Shown here piece after piece: positions 1 to 8,462 of a stretch of DNA of 64,000 nucleotides. How positions within the stretch are numbered: position 1 is the first letter of the stretch; each line of letters starts with the position of its first letter. This stretch comes from an uncultured Saprospiraceae bacterium. GTDB taxonomy: Bacteria > Bacteroidota > Bacteroidia > Chitinophagales > Saprospiraceae. The notes under the pieces were generated by a model, which worked only from the letters and a program-made list of their open reading frames with translations, did not search any database and had not been told where the DNA came from. The position numbers were made by a program, and so were the translations under genes. The stretch is from positions 62,001 to 126,000 of the forward strand of contig CALEYL010000074.1 in NCBI GenBank assembly GCA_937926205.1. Direction: 5' to 3'.

Positions 1-903
1 GATGTGGAAATTCGCCCCAACGCCGAGATTTATAAAGAGCAAACGGTAACAACATCCGGCTCCATCAACGAGTTGTCCTTTGCATTCGGCGGCAGCTACA
101 ACGACAAATTGTTGCTGGGCGTCAGCATCGGAGTTCCATTTCTGAGCTATACTGCAAACAAGACTTATAAAGAAGAAGACCTTGGAGAAGATGCCGGAGG
201 CAATGTACCTTTCTTTGATGGGCTTGAATTTACAGAAAACCTTTCTACCACCGGGATTGGGATCAACCTGAAAGCCGGATTGATTTACCGCCCCATTCAG
301 GCAGTTCGCCTGGGCATCGCTTTTCATACCCCAACGGCATACGGCCTGAACGATACTTACCGCAACACGATGACCTATTCGTATACCGATAGTGATGGCA
401 GCAGAACGGGGGATGCACAATCGCCCGATGGCTTATTTGACTATAAATTCCGTTCGCCGTGGCGTATCGTTGGCGGATTGGGCGTCATCTTCGGAAAATC
501 CGGCTTCCTGAGCGGTGAAGTGGAGTGGGCTGATTATACGGGTGCAAATTTTGGATATTCCGGCTTCCAGGATGCTGAAAGAGATGTCAACAATGCGATT
601 TTGAACCAATTGCAGGCGGCCACAAACATTCGCCTTGGCGGAGAATTTGCGTATGAGATATTCAGACTGCGGGCGGGCTTTGGATTGCATCAATCGCCAA
701 TTCAGGGCGACGATACGGTTAACCAGAGCATTAGCGCCGGGTTTGGCATTCGCGAGAATTCGTTTTTCTTAGATCTGGGCTACCGGTATTACCTGGTTCA
801 GGAAACCTATACCCCCTATCTGACTTCCGAGGCCCCGGTTCAATTCGTCAATAATGATGTAGGGAACGGTCGGTTTTTGTTGTCAGTTGGGTTTAAATTT
901 TAG
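1..903 (+). CDS. FadL/OmpP1-like outer membrane porin, 3' part
   Basis: The frame is open at the window edge, so the start lies upstream; about 300 residues are visible. They read as alternating amphipathic beta strands with Gly/aromatic turns and end in a Phe-terminal strand (SVGFKF), the usual signal for barrel insertion by BAM. The composition fits the OmpP1/FadL/TodX family of 14-strand barrels that carry hydrophobic substrates across the outer membrane. The N-terminal hatch region that would settle the family is not in the window. The next gene, hemJ, is 175 bp away behind a strong hairpin, so this is probably the end of its transcription unit. The barrel call is firm; the substrate is unknown. 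Confidence 0.7.
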   Translation, partial: DVEIRPNAEIYKEQTVTTSGSINELSFAFGGSYNDKLLLGVSIGVPFLSYTANKTYKEEDLGEDAGGNVPFFDGLEFTENLSTTGIGINLKAGLIYRPIQAVRLGIAFHTPTAYGLNDTYRNTMTYSYTDSDGSRTGDAQSPDGLFDYKFRSPWRIVGGLGVIFGKSGFLSGEVEWADYTGANFGYSGFQDAERDVNNAILNQLQAATNIRLGGEFAYEIFRLRAGFGLHQSPIQGDDTVNQSISAGFGIRENSFFLDLGYRYYLVQETYTPYLTSEAPVQFVNNDVGNGRFLLSVGFKF

Positions 904-935
904 TAGTCTCCCCTTAAATGAGTTGACCGTTATGA

Positions 936-975
936 AGAGAGCAGTTGTCAGTTATGGTCCTGTCAACTGCTCTCT
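936..975. terminator. Strong hairpin after the porin gene
   Basis: The arms 936-951 and 960-975 (AGAGAGCAGTTGTCAG and CTGTCAACTGCTCTCT) pair over 16 bp with one mismatch around an 8-nt loop. No long T run follows, so it is either a weak intrinsic terminator or an RNA 3'-end stabiliser. The CAACTGCT string recalls the core of the heptad-arm repeats elsewhere in the window. Confidence 0.6.
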
Positions 976-1033
976 GCTGACTAAAACTTCAAGCCTTATA
1001 TATGCTGTCGCATGTCTCGCCACTTCCTAATTT

Positions 1034-1076
1034 ATCTCTATCTTCGCATCCTCAATCTAAAATCTAACATCCATCA
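1034..1076. repeat. Single heptad arm (ATCTAAA/ATCTAAC type) upstream of hemJ
   Basis: A short period-7 run (AATCTAAAATCTAACATCC) lies directly before the hemJ start. It is of the same type as the right arms of the composite repeats near 1.7 kb and 28.8 kb, but no core is present here. Confidence 0.5.
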
Positions 1077-1078
1077 AA

Positions 1079-1624
1079 ATGTGGCTATTCTTTTTCAAAG
1101 CCCTGCATATTGTGGGATTCACAGCCTGGTTTGGGGGACTATTTTACCTTGGGCGGCTTTTTGTTTATCACGTTGAAGCAGGCGAGCAGCCACAGCCAGA
1201 TCAGGACATCCTCAAGCGTCAATATCAATTAATGGAAGGGCGGGTGTATAAAATCATCATTAATCCCGCCATGAACCTTACCTGGGTTTGTGGGCTGATC
1301 ATGCTCTGGCTGCATGGCCTGGACTGGCTGAAAGGAAACCCCTGGATTCACGTAAAATTGCTGCTGCTCGTCTTGCTGACAGGCTATCAGATCTGGTGCA
1401 AAACCATTATCCGGAAATTGGAAAAGGGCGACGCGCTCCCCAATGCTTTTCGCTTTCGCCTGCTGAACGAAGCGCCGACAGTCTTTCTGTTGGCCATTGT
1501 CCTGCTGGCCGTGTACCGAACGACGCTCAACTATGCCTATTTCACCCTCGGGGTTGGCGCATTTGTGGCTTTGATCTACTCCGGAGCGGTGGCGTATCGG
1601 AAAAAGAGGGAAGGGCAAGGGTAA
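1079..1624 (+). CDS. hemJ: Protoporphyrinogen IX oxidase, HemJ type
   Basis: HemJ oxidises protoporphyrinogen IX to protoporphyrin IX, the penultimate step of heme synthesis, as an inner-membrane protein. The 181-residue product has the family's N-terminal signature KALHIVGFTAWFGGLFYL followed by RLFVYHVEA, including the conserved helix-1 His, and a second motif around WIHVKLLLLVLL with the conserved Lys. Length and four to five hydrophobic helices match the family. The extreme C-terminus (REGQG) and the stop codon are encoded by the first units of a GTAAAGG heptad repeat, so the natural C-terminus may have been altered by the repeat. No other heme gene is adjacent. Confidence 0.85.
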   Translation: MWLFFFKALHIVGFTAWFGGLFYLGRLFVYHVEAGEQPQPDQDILKRQYQLMEGRVYKIIINPAMNLTWVCGLIMLWLHGLDWLKGNPWIHVKLLLLVLLTGYQIWCKTIIRKLEKGDALPNAFRFRLLNEAPTVFLLAIVLLAVYRTTLNYAYFTLGVGAFVALIYSGAVAYRKKREGQG

Positions 1625-1743
1625 AGGGTAAAGGGTAAAGGGTAAAGGTTAAAGGAAGAAGGTTAAAGGGTAAAGGGGGCAGACTGCTCATTGGAGTAGT
1701 ATTCCCCGTCTAAAATCTAAAATCTAACATCTATAATCTAACG
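1617..1743. repeat. Heptad-arm composite repeat, copy after hemJ
   Basis: Left arm 1617-1674: GTAAAGG/GTTAAAGG units with period 7. Core about 1675-1703: GGGGGCAGACTGCT, six bases, then AGTAGTATT; ACTGCT and AGTAGT pair with one G-U. Right arm 1704-1743: TCTAAAA/TCTAACA units with period 7. The hemJ stop codon (1622-1624) is inside the left arm. The purine-rich left arm and pyrimidine-rich right arm could pair imperfectly. Confidence 0.8.
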
Positions 1744-1830
1744 TATACCATTGCTACAAGGAAAGCAAACTGCTTTCAGGTATACTCTTTCTACTTTCTA
1801 CTTTCTACCCTCTTCTTTCTACCCTTCCCC
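1743..1830. repeat. Second, divergent heptad-arm element with nested hairpins
   Basis: GTATACC (1743-1749) pairs with GGTATAC (1779-1785), and inside it GAAAGCA (1761-1767) pairs with TGCTTTC (1771-1777). A period-7 CTTTCTA arm follows (1786-1826). The string GCAAACTGCTTTCAGGTAT aligns with GCAGACTGCTTATGAGTAT at about 29,010, so it belongs to the same family. It lies between hemJ and the convergent mgsA. Confidence 0.65.
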
Positions 1831-1842
1831 ACCGCACACATG

Positions 1843-2205
1843 CTAAAGCGTCTGCACAAAACGCAATGCGGCAGCCCTGTTTGTGGCCAGGGGGATGTCG
1901 TATACATCGCACAGGCGCATGAGCATGCTGACATCCACTTCATGAGGGTGCTTGCCCAGAGGATCCCGAAAAAAGATAACCATATCAATTTTACCTTCTA
2001 CAATTCGGGAAGCGATCTGTGCATCGCCGCCCATCGGGCCACTGGCCATCTTGTTGACTTCAAGTCCGGCCCGTTCCAGATGGGTGCCGGTAGTACCCGT
2101 AGCGATCAGTTCGATGTTCTTCTGTTGAAACAAAGCGAGGTGATCTTTTACAAAACCGACCATATCCGCTTTTCTGCCGTCGTGGGCTATAATGGCTATC
2201 GTCAT
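1843..2205 (-). CDS. mgsA: Methylglyoxal synthase
   Basis: MgsA converts dihydroxyacetone phosphate to methylglyoxal and phosphate, a bypass of lower glycolysis under phosphate limitation or carbon overflow. The 120-residue protein is a single MGS-like domain: the N-terminal strand IAIIAHDGRK, the phosphate-binding ATGTTG, the catalytic-Asp motif GPMGGDAQIA, and FFRDPLGKHPHEVDV with the conserved Asp and His residues. It is shorter than E. coli MgsA (152 residues) at both ends, as is common in Bacteroidota. The ATG start at 2205 leaves a short gap to the divergent DUF2911 gene. Its 3' end faces hemJ across the repeat block at 1617-1830. Confidence 0.9.
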   Translation of the reverse strand: MTIAIIAHDGRKADMVGFVKDHLALFQQKNIELIATGTTGTHLERAGLEVNKMASGPMGGDAQIASRIVEGKIDMVIFFRDPLGKHPHEVDVSMLMRLCDVYDIPLATNRAAALRFVQTL

Positions 2206-2303
2206 TGAACTAATGTCGTATTAAGGCGTTATCCAATCGCTTTCCAATATCTTAAGAAAGTGTGAAAATGATAGCAGAACTACTGCTGCCATGCAAGAAA
2301 GGC

Positions 2304-2311
2304 TATTTTTG
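2304..2311 (+). promoter_or_regulatory. Candidate -7 box of the DUF2911 gene
   Basis: TATTTTTG is an exact match to the Bacteroidota -7 consensus TAnnTTTG, 40 bp before the ATG at 2352. No convincing TTTG -33 box lies 19-20 bp upstream. Its position argues that the in-frame ATG at 2262 is not the true start. Confidence 0.4.
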
Positions 2312-2351
2312 CCGCAAATTATGTCAATTTTTAATTCAAACTCAAAGTAAT

Positions 2352-3230
2352 ATGAAAAAACAACTTATTTACCTGACCGCTGTACTGGCGTTTATTTTCT
2401 CTGCCATTACAACTACAAATGCTCAAATCCGCACGCCTCAGCCCAGTCCGGGAGCAAAACTGACTCAGACCGTTGGTCTTACAGAAATCACGGTAGAATA
2501 TTCCCGCCCAAGCCTGAAAGACCGCGAGGCTTTCGGAGAAGGTGGCATTGTTCAGTATGGTTCTACCTGGCGTACAGGCGCGAATTCGGCTACAAAAATC
2601 ACTTTTAGCGATGACGTCAAGATTGGCGGTTCAATGTTGACAAAAGGCGCTTATGCCATCCTTACCATACCAGGCGAGAACGATTGGGTAGTGATGTTTT
2701 TCCCCTACGAGAAAACAGACTGGTCGAGCTATGAAGGCAAAACGCCTGCTGCAAAAATTTCTTCAAAGGTGCAGAAAACCAGCCATACGGTAGAAAGCCT
2801 CACTTTCGACATCAACAACCTGCGCAATACCTCTGCTTCACTGGATTTCTATTGGGACCACACGATGCTGAGCCTGCCGATTGAAGTGGAAGTGGACAAA
2901 AAAGTTATGGCTGATATCGAGCGTATCATGGCTGGCCCTTCTGGCAACGACTACTATGCAGCTGCTACTTACTACCACGAAAGCGGTAAAGACCTGAAAA
3001 AAGCACTGGAATACATCCAGAAAGCTACTGCAGGTGACGACCCGAAATTCTGGCAGGTACGCCGCGAAGCCCTCATCCTTGGCGATCTGAAAATGTACGC
3101 TGAAGCGGTTGCCGCTGCGGAAAAATCTTCCATGCTGGCAGAAAAAGCCGGTAACAAGGAATATGTTACAATGAACGCTGCTTCCATCGAAACCTGGAAG
3201 CCGATGATTAAGAAAAGCGGAAAGAAGTAA
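2352..3230 (+). CDS. Exported DUF2911 domain protein
   Basis: The 292-residue protein begins at an ATG giving a clean signal peptide (MKKQLIYLTAVLAFIFSA, cleavage near TNAQ). The longer in-frame start at 2262 would place a -7 box inside the gene. Residues about 25-170 match the DUF2911 family: the EYSRPSLKDREAFG motif, then GSTWRTGANSATKITFSDDV and GAYAILTIPGENDWVVMF. The C-terminal third looks like helical, TPR-like pairs (DLKKALEYIQKA; AEAVAAAEKSS). Its biochemical role is unknown; the family is common and secreted in Bacteroidota. It is monocistronic, ending at a bidirectional terminator. Confidence 0.75.
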   Translation: MKKQLIYLTAVLAFIFSAITTTNAQIRTPQPSPGAKLTQTVGLTEITVEYSRPSLKDREAFGEGGIVQYGSTWRTGANSATKITFSDDVKIGGSMLTKGAYAILTIPGENDWVVMFFPYEKTDWSSYEGKTPAAKISSKVQKTSHTVESLTFDINNLRNTSASLDFYWDHTMLSLPIEVEVDKKVMADIERIMAGPSGNDYYAAATYYHESGKDLKKALEYIQKATAGDDPKFWQVRREALILGDLKMYAEAVAAAEKSSMLAEKAGNKEYVTMNAASIETWKPMIKKSGKK

Positions 3231-3239
3231 TTTTTAAAA

Positions 3240-3300
3240 GAGCAAAGGGCAAATTGGCAGGCAGCAGGTCTGTTCTCCCAATTTGCCCTCTTTTTCCTCT
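3240..3300. terminator. Bidirectional terminator between convergent genes
   Basis: GGGCAAATTGG (3247-3257) pairs perfectly with CCAATTTGCCC (3278-3288). The outer flanks are AAAGAGCAAA on the left and TCTTTTTCCTCTTT on the right, giving T-rich tracts in both directions. It serves the DUF2911 gene (+) and the GH43 gene (-). Confidence 0.7.
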
Positions 3301-3301
3301 T

Positions 3302-5038
3302 TCACTCCACCCCCACCACTTCCGAAGGCATTGAAACCCCATTCTCATTGATCGCTTCTATCCGGAAATAATACTTCCTCCGGTTGTCCATGCCTTTAAA
3401 CCAATACTCATTCCCACTATGCATCATGATGCAGTTGTAGAGTTTGTCCGCTGCCGTGCCGTAGTAGATGTTATAGGCCCAGGCGTTATTCACCGGACTC
3501 CATTTGATCCATGCCGAACGCTTGTCTTTTTCCGTCCGCAGCACAAAAAATGATTTCACCGGATCAGGGGCGGCGCCCGCGCCTTTTCCGAAAACCCGCA
3601 AACCGGCAATTGCAAATTTTCCGGTCGCCATGTGGATGTTTTCGAGTTTGATGAAACGGGTTTTTACGGCTGTCGGCAATTCAACATAATCGTGCGGTAC
3701 GTCCGTTTTGTTTTGGCTTTTATCCACCAAAATTTCCCATTTTTTACCGTCCAGCGAATGAAAAATGCGGTATTGGTGATAAATATCTGTGCGTTTTCCC
3801 AGAAATTCGGCATCCTGGTCGGCGTAGTTAATCTGAATGGCCCTCACCGTGCATAGTTCCCCGAGATCGCTTTGAATCCACTCGCCTGAATTACCCGTTG
3901 CGGCACACCAGTAGGTCTTCATTGCTTCGTCAACGGCATTGTTGGCAAAAAAACCGCCGAAGGTTGAAGAAACCTGCACCGGTTTCTGGTAATTCAACAA
4001 CATCCAGCCCGTGAACCGGCTTTTCTGGTGATCGGCGGCGCCTTCCGGCAAATAGTGGGGATAATCGCCGAAAGCCGTATTGCAATACATGACGCCGTCC
4101 CTGTCGAATCCTGCGGGCCAAATGCCGATTCGCCGTTCAAAGTTGTTTTTTACAGAAAGCATGATGGTGGATACGTGCCACCAGTTGTTCCAGTGGTCCT
4201 GAAAAGTAGCGCCGTGCCCTGCCCCGCGGGCGAAACCGCCGGGTTTAAAGGAAAGAGGGTCTGATTGTGGCGTAAACGGCCCCAGCGGGCTTTCGCCAAC
4301 CAGCACCCCGTCGGCATATCCGCTGAATTCGGTCCCCGGCGCCCCGTACTGCAAATAGTACTTCCCATTGTGTTTGGTCATCCAGGCCCCTTCCATAAAA
4401 GGGTCCAGAAAGGTATTGTCCATGTGTTCGCCAAAACGCTGCCAGCCATAGCGATCCGGTTCGAGCAGGTACATTTCTTTCCGGTAGCCAATGGGGGTCA
4501 GACTTTTCCGGTCCAGTTCGATGCCGTAAAGCGGATATCGGTTGCTGCTGCCATTGTACATGTAGAAGCGGCCGTCGTCGTCGGTAAAAAAAGCGGGATC
4601 CCAGCCGCCCATGTCGAAAGCACTGACAGCCTCGGTCCATTCATTAGCTTTAGGATTGGTGCTCATCCAGATCGGAAAATCGCGGCCATAGGTGGAGCCG
4701 AAAACCAGCATTGTATCTCCAATGATGCCAACAGCCGGGGCGCAAAGGTCATCATAGACCTTATGCCAGGGTTTGAGAAAAGAGCGCGACACAAAGTGCC
4801 AGTCCGACATATCCCTGCTCCACCAATACCCCCACTGGTTGGTAGAAAAAAGGTAATAATCGCCCTGATAAGTAACAATAACCGGGTCTGCCGTAGCTCT
4901 GTGGCGACCCCAATCGCTGAAATTAGGAATTGGCGTAAAGCCATAATCCAGGTTGACAGGGTTGCAATATGTCTTTTGAGCGAGCATTTGAATGCTTCCC
5001 GCAAAACACAGCAGAAGAACAAGGATGTTTTTATTCAC
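3302..5038 (-). CDS. Secreted GH43-family glycoside hydrolase with discoidin-like and FN3-like domains
   Basis: This is a likely arabinofuranosidase or xylosidase acting on plant-type polysaccharide side chains. The preferred start is the GTG at 5038 (578 residues), which begins a standard signal peptide (MNKNILVLLLCFAGSIQMLA); the in-frame ATG at 5134 would add an unrelated 32-residue extension. The five-bladed propeller spans about residues 25-330, with the three GH43 acids visible in ATADPVIVTY (base), GGWDPAFFTDDDG (pKa modulator) and FMEGAWMTKHNGKYYL (acid). A discoidin/CBM32-like domain follows (about 350-480, YWCAATGNSGEWIQSDLG), then an FN3-like module (KWSPVNNAWAYNIYYGTA). There is no T9SS sorting tail. 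The substrate cannot be read from sequence. No SusCD pair is adjacent. Confidence 0.8.
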   Translation of the reverse strand: MNKNILVLLLCFAGSIQMLAQKTYCNPVNLDYGFTPIPNFSDWGRHRATADPVIVTYQGDYYLFSTNQWGYWWSRDMSDWHFVSRSFLKPWHKVYDDLCAPAVGIIGDTMLVFGSTYGRDFPIWMSTNPKANEWTEAVSAFDMGGWDPAFFTDDDGRFYMYNGSSNRYPLYGIELDRKSLTPIGYRKEMYLLEPDRYGWQRFGEHMDNTFLDPFMEGAWMTKHNGKYYLQYGAPGTEFSGYADGVLVGESPLGPFTPQSDPLSFKPGGFARGAGHGATFQDHWNNWWHVSTIMLSVKNNFERRIGIWPAGFDRDGVMYCNTAFGDYPHYLPEGAADHQKSRFTGWMLLNYQKPVQVSSTFGGFFANNAVDEAMKTYWCAATGNSGEWIQSDLGELCTVRAIQINYADQDAEFLGKRTDIYHQYRIFHSLDGKKWEILVDKSQNKTDVPHDYVELPTAVKTRFIKLENIHMATGKFAIAGLRVFGKGAGAAPDPVKSFFVLRTEKDKRSAWIKWSPVNNAWAYNIYYGTAADKLYNCIMMHSGNEYWFKGMDNRRKYYFRIEAINENGVSMPSEVVGVE

Positions 5039-5126
5039 AGCAAGGCGGTTTTGGTACAGCGCTAAATTACAATTCCTGTGGGGAACAGCGTTTTGAAAAT
5101 AAGAACATGCGGAATATCGGCTCAAT

Positions 5127-5158
5127 TTTGGCAACGCCGGAACTTTAGCTTATTTTCG
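5127..5158 (+). promoter_or_regulatory. Candidate promoter of the GH3-family gene
   Basis: TTTG at 5127-5130, a 20-bp spacer, then TATTTTCG at 5151-5158 (one mismatch to TAnnTTTG). The inferred transcript start near 5165 precedes the ATG at 5210. Confidence 0.35.
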
Positions 5159-5209
5159 CCTGTACGAACTTTGCATAGCGACTACTTCACAATCTGCAAC
5201 TGCCTATAC

Positions 5210-6745
5210 ATGCGAAAACTGATCAATCAGTGCTTTCGATTGTATTATCGATACCGGTACCTTGAGATCATGCATGGCATTCAACACCCGCATGAAACGC
5301 AGGCTGCTTTGCTGCAACAATTGATCCGTGCTGCTGAGCAAACAGAATGGGGCCGTCAGTATGGCTACCGGAAAATAAAAACGCCCGACGCTTTTTCCCG
5401 GGCCTTGCCTGTTCAGGACTACGAAAGTCTGAAGCCATTTATACAACGCATGATGTACGGCGAGAAGGATGTGCTCTGGAGTGACCAGGTTCGTTGGTTC
5501 TCCAAGTCTTCCGGTACCACAGAGGATAAAAGCAAATTCATCCCCGTTTCCCGTCAGAATCTTCGGCAGTGCCATATTCGGGGAACCTGGGATACCATGG
5601 CCTGTTTTTACCACAACAGGCCCGATGCCCGGCAGTTTGAATGCAAAAGCATGATCATGGGGGGAAGCCTAAAGCCTTTTGCCCCATACCCACAGACAAT
5701 GACCGGCGATGTTTCTGCCGTTATGATTTCACACATGCCATGGGTTGGCCGGCCTTTTTTTATTCCCGACTTTAAAACAGCCTTACTGGAAGACTGGGAA
5801 GAAAAATTAGAACTACTGGCTCTTGCCGGAATCCGCGAACCTCAGATTGTGTTGATTGGCGGCGTTCCCACCTGGACACTGGTACTTTTCCGTAAAATCC
5901 TCGAAATTACGGGCAAAAGCAATATGGAAGAAGTATGGCCTGAGTTACAGGGGTATGTTCACGGGGGTGTTAGTTTTCTGCCGTATCGCAAACAATTTGA
6001 AGCTTATTTCCCCTCCGGCAAACTGAGTTATCAGGAAACGTACAATGCGACGGAGGGTTTTTTCGCTGTCCAGGATGATTTCAATGCTGATGATTTGCTC
6101 CTCCTGCTGAACAACGGCGTTTATTATGAATTTCTGCCTGCCGAGGAATGGGGAGCCCAAAATCCGCGTGCCATACCGCTGCGCGATGTGGAGGTTGGCA
6201 AAAATTATGCCCTGGTGATCAGCACCAACGCCGGCCTTTGGCGGTATATGCTTGGCGACACGGTTGTGTTTACTTCAACTTACCCGTATAAAATAAAAAT
6301 CACCGGCAGAACCAAACAATTTGTCAACGCATTCGGCGAAGAAGTGGTGGTTGAAAACACCGACAAAGCGCTTGCAGAAACCTGCCGGGAGTTAAATGCC
6401 ATCATTACGGAATACACCGTAGCGCCGATTTATTTCAATTCCCTGAACAAAGGAGGACATGAATGGTTGATAGAGTTCGAGCAAATGCCAAATGATTTAA
6501 AAGCTTTTGAACGGCTGCTCGACCAAAACCTGCAAAAAATCAATTCCGATTACGAAGCCAAGCGTTTTAAAAGCATTGCTTTGGCGCCCCTGAAAGCAAA
6601 AATACTGCCGAGAGGCACTTTTCACAACTGGATGAAGTCGAAAGGCAAGTTGGGCGGCCAGCACAAAGTTCCCAGACTGGCTAATCACAGGCGGTATATC
6701 GAAGAAATTCTGGACTTTCTTCAGGGCAGTGAAAGCGCTGTTTAG
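5210..6745 (+). CDS. GH3 auxin-responsive-promoter family protein (acyl-adenylating enzyme)
   Basis: GH3 proteins belong to the ANL superfamily: they adenylate a carboxylic acid and, in plants, conjugate it to an amino acid. Bacterial members are uncharacterised. The start at 5210 (MRKLINQCFRLYYRYRYLEI) fits the family's N-terminus; the in-frame ATG at 5078 lies upstream of a likely promoter. Seen in the 511 residues: the ATP-binding loop FSKSSGTTEDKSKFIP, the YNATEGFFA motif, LGDTVVFTS, and the hinge region ITGRTKQFVNAFGEEVV, in the expected order for a complete enzyme. The stop codon lies within the left end of a palindromic repeat. It diverges from the GH43 gene. Confidence 0.85.
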   Translation: MRKLINQCFRLYYRYRYLEIMHGIQHPHETQAALLQQLIRAAEQTEWGRQYGYRKIKTPDAFSRALPVQDYESLKPFIQRMMYGEKDVLWSDQVRWFSKSSGTTEDKSKFIPVSRQNLRQCHIRGTWDTMACFYHNRPDARQFECKSMIMGGSLKPFAPYPQTMTGDVSAVMISHMPWVGRPFFIPDFKTALLEDWEEKLELLALAGIREPQIVLIGGVPTWTLVLFRKILEITGKSNMEEVWPELQGYVHGGVSFLPYRKQFEAYFPSGKLSYQETYNATEGFFAVQDDFNADDLLLLLNNGVYYEFLPAEEWGAQNPRAIPLRDVEVGKNYALVISTNAGLWRYMLGDTVVFTSTYPYKIKITGRTKQFVNAFGEEVVVENTDKALAETCRELNAIITEYTVAPIYFNSLNKGGHEWLIEFEQMPNDLKAFERLLDQNLQKINSDYEAKRFKSIALAPLKAKILPRGTFHNWMKSKGKLGGQHKVPRLANHRRYIEEILDFLQGSESAV

Positions 6746-6926
6746 AGCTCGTCCAAATTTGTCTGATGAGACGAGAGCGAGAGAATATTATTTTAGGCAA
6801 GGCGGATTTTGCAAGCATAGCCGGCAGCTATGATGAAAAAATCCAACGTAGCCCGCCTGCCGGCCGGCAGGAATAAAATAATATTCTCCGCTCGTAGGCC
6901 ATTGAGGCAATTTTTGGGCAAGCTCT
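6744..6926. repeat. Long palindromic MITE-like intergenic repeat
   Basis: An imperfect inverted repeat of about 183 bp. Outer ends: AGAGCTCGTCCAAATTTGTC pairs with the complement of GGCAATTTTTGGGCAAGCTC. A second stem pairs GAGAATATTATTTTA with TAAAATAATATTCTC. Inner hairpins are CATAGCCGGCAGCTATG and CCTGCCGGCCGGCAGG. The left end includes the stop codon of the preceding gene. No transposase is present, so it is either a non-autonomous element or a folded RNA. Confidence 0.75.
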
Positions 6927-6966
6927 TTAATAATTAGGCCTAAAAGTGTGTGAATAAATTCTATTT

Positions 6967-7611
6967 TTGGACCGTAAAACAGCCAAGCCATTGATAAATC
7001 TCGCAGACTACAGCGACAATGTTAAAGAAGCACAGATGGTCCAACTCCTGGTATCCAGGGATGGCCAGTCGCTTGCGTTGCTCTACGAGCGCTATTCAGC
7101 GGCGTTGTTTGGAATCATCCGCGGTATGATTCCGGATGAGGAGCAGGGGAAAGAAGTACTGCAGGATGCATTTGTCAAGATTTGGCAAAATGCTGAAAAA
7201 TACGATGCCACCAAAGGCCGGTTGTTTACGTGGATGGTACAGGTTACCAGGCGATTGGCTATTGACGCACTCCGCTCAAAACAATTTAAAACAGATAAGA
7301 AAACCGAAACGCTACCTGATTCCGTATCTAATTCCAGATCTCTTAGTGAAGAAACTAACCTGAAAGATATTGGCTTGAGGCGGATCGTAGATCAGTTGGA
7401 TGATCATCACAAGTCTATCATTACCCTCTTATATTTTCAGGATTACACTCAAAAAGAAGTCAGCGAGGAACTGGACATCCCGTTAGGAACGGTGAAGACC
7501 AGAACTCGAAAAGCCATGGAGCGTTTGCGGGAAATCCTTCGCAACGAAGGACTTGCGACGCCGCTCCTTATTTCTTTAACTGAATTCATAAATCGCTACC
7601 TTGGAAATTAG
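6967..7611 (+). CDS. ECF-type sigma-70 factor
   Basis: The 214-residue protein has region 2 (LALLYERYSAALFGIIRGM, then DEEQGKEVLQDAFVKIWQNAEKYD and GRLFTWMVQVTRRLAIDALRSK) and region 4 (LYFQDYTQKEVSEELDIPLGTVKTRTRKAMERLR, quoted in part: a complete helix-turn-helix). It resembles the SigK-like ECF group that pairs with RskA-type anti-sigma factors. The start is a TTG at 6967; an internal ATG at 7036 would still keep region 2, so the exact start is uncertain. It overlaps the downstream anti-sigma gene by 11 bp, indicating translational coupling. The target regulon is unknown. Confidence 0.85.
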   Translation: MDRKTAKPLINLADYSDNVKEAQMVQLLVSRDGQSLALLYERYSAALFGIIRGMIPDEEQGKEVLQDAFVKIWQNAEKYDATKGRLFTWMVQVTRRLAIDALRSKQFKTDKKTETLPDSVSNSRSLSEETNLKDIGLRRIVDQLDDHHKSIITLLYFQDYTQKEVSEELDIPLGTVKTRTRKAMERLREILRNEGLATPLLISLTEFINRYLGN

Positions 7612-8398
7612 GGAATACATATTATCCGGAGTACTGGAACTGTACGTTTTAGGCAAATTAGATGCCCAGGAAAGTGCAGCAGTAGAGCTCATGGCCGCTC
7701 AACACCCTGAAGTCAGGGCCGAGATTGACGCCATCGAGCAGGCGATGGAAGTGTATGCTCAAATGCACGGCCAAACGCCGCCCCAGGGTACTTTGGGAGA
7801 AATCCTGAGTCGCGTTGACGCTTTGCGTCCTGCTGCAAAAACAGCAACACCCCTCTCCCCAAAATCGCCGCGATTGCTGATCTATTTTGTACTTGCCGCC
7901 GCTCTGGTCAGCATTGTTGCTGCGCTTTGGGCCTTTAACAGCAAGCGACAAACGGAAGCTCAGATTGCTCAGGTGCAGTTGCGCCTCGACTCCATCCGGG
8001 TATCCTGCGACGCCATCGCCAGGGAGAATGCTGCTAACCGCGCTGAATTAGATTTTCTGAAAAATATTTCTACCACATCCATCATCATGCGTGGGGTACC
8101 GGACAAGGACCCTGCCGCTGTTGCTTCCGTTTACTTTAACCCGGAACAAGGCAAAGCTTTTTTGAATGTGGTGAACCTTCCCACGCCGCCAGCCGGCAAA
8201 CAATACCAGCTTTGGGTGCTTATCGGCGATTCGCCGCCTGCTGATATGGGAGTTTTCGACCTGCCATCCACGCCGGGAACCCTGAAAGAAATTGCTTTCC
8301 GGTCCGAATTTTCTAATCAGGTCAAATTTGCCGTTACCCTTGAAGACGCTGGTGGCAAACCAATACCCACCCTTACGCAGTTGTATCTGATTGGTTGA
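7601..8398 (+). CDS. RskA-type membrane anti-sigma factor
   Basis: A 265-residue single-pass inner-membrane protein that should hold the preceding sigma factor inactive. Residues 1-60 form a helical cytoplasmic sigma-binding domain (ILSGVLELYVLGKLDAQE). A TM helix lies at about 90-110 (LLIYFVLAAALVSIVAALWAF), then a coiled stretch, then the periplasmic RskA C-terminal domain (SVYFNPEQGKAFLNVVNLPT; GKQYQLWVLIGD; GVFDLP; FAVTLEDAGG). The start is a TTG at 7601 that overlaps the sigma stop codon; no ATG fits the N-terminal domain. Release is presumably by regulated proteolysis, as in other RskA systems. No protease is nearby. Confidence 0.8.
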   Translation: MEIREYILSGVLELYVLGKLDAQESAAVELMAAQHPEVRAEIDAIEQAMEVYAQMHGQTPPQGTLGEILSRVDALRPAAKTATPLSPKSPRLLIYFVLAAALVSIVAALWAFNSKRQTEAQIAQVQLRLDSIRVSCDAIARENAANRAELDFLKNISTTSIIMRGVPDKDPAAVASVYFNPEQGKAFLNVVNLPTPPAGKQYQLWVLIGDSPPADMGVFDLPSTPGTLKEIAFRSEFSNQVKFAVTLEDAGGKPIPTLTQLYLIG

Positions 8399-8462
8399 TA
8401 ATTCGCGTTTTTCTTTACCGTGGCCACATACAGGAAGCTCGGCAAATGTCCGATGCCCAACC

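Noticed and set aside
2262..2351. Upstream in-frame ATG of the DUF2911 gene
   Set aside because: The 30 extra residues precede a perfect signal peptide and span an exact -7 box at 2304-2311.
5078..5209. Upstream in-frame ATG of the GH3-family gene
   Set aside because: The extra 44 residues are not GH3-like and span a likely promoter.
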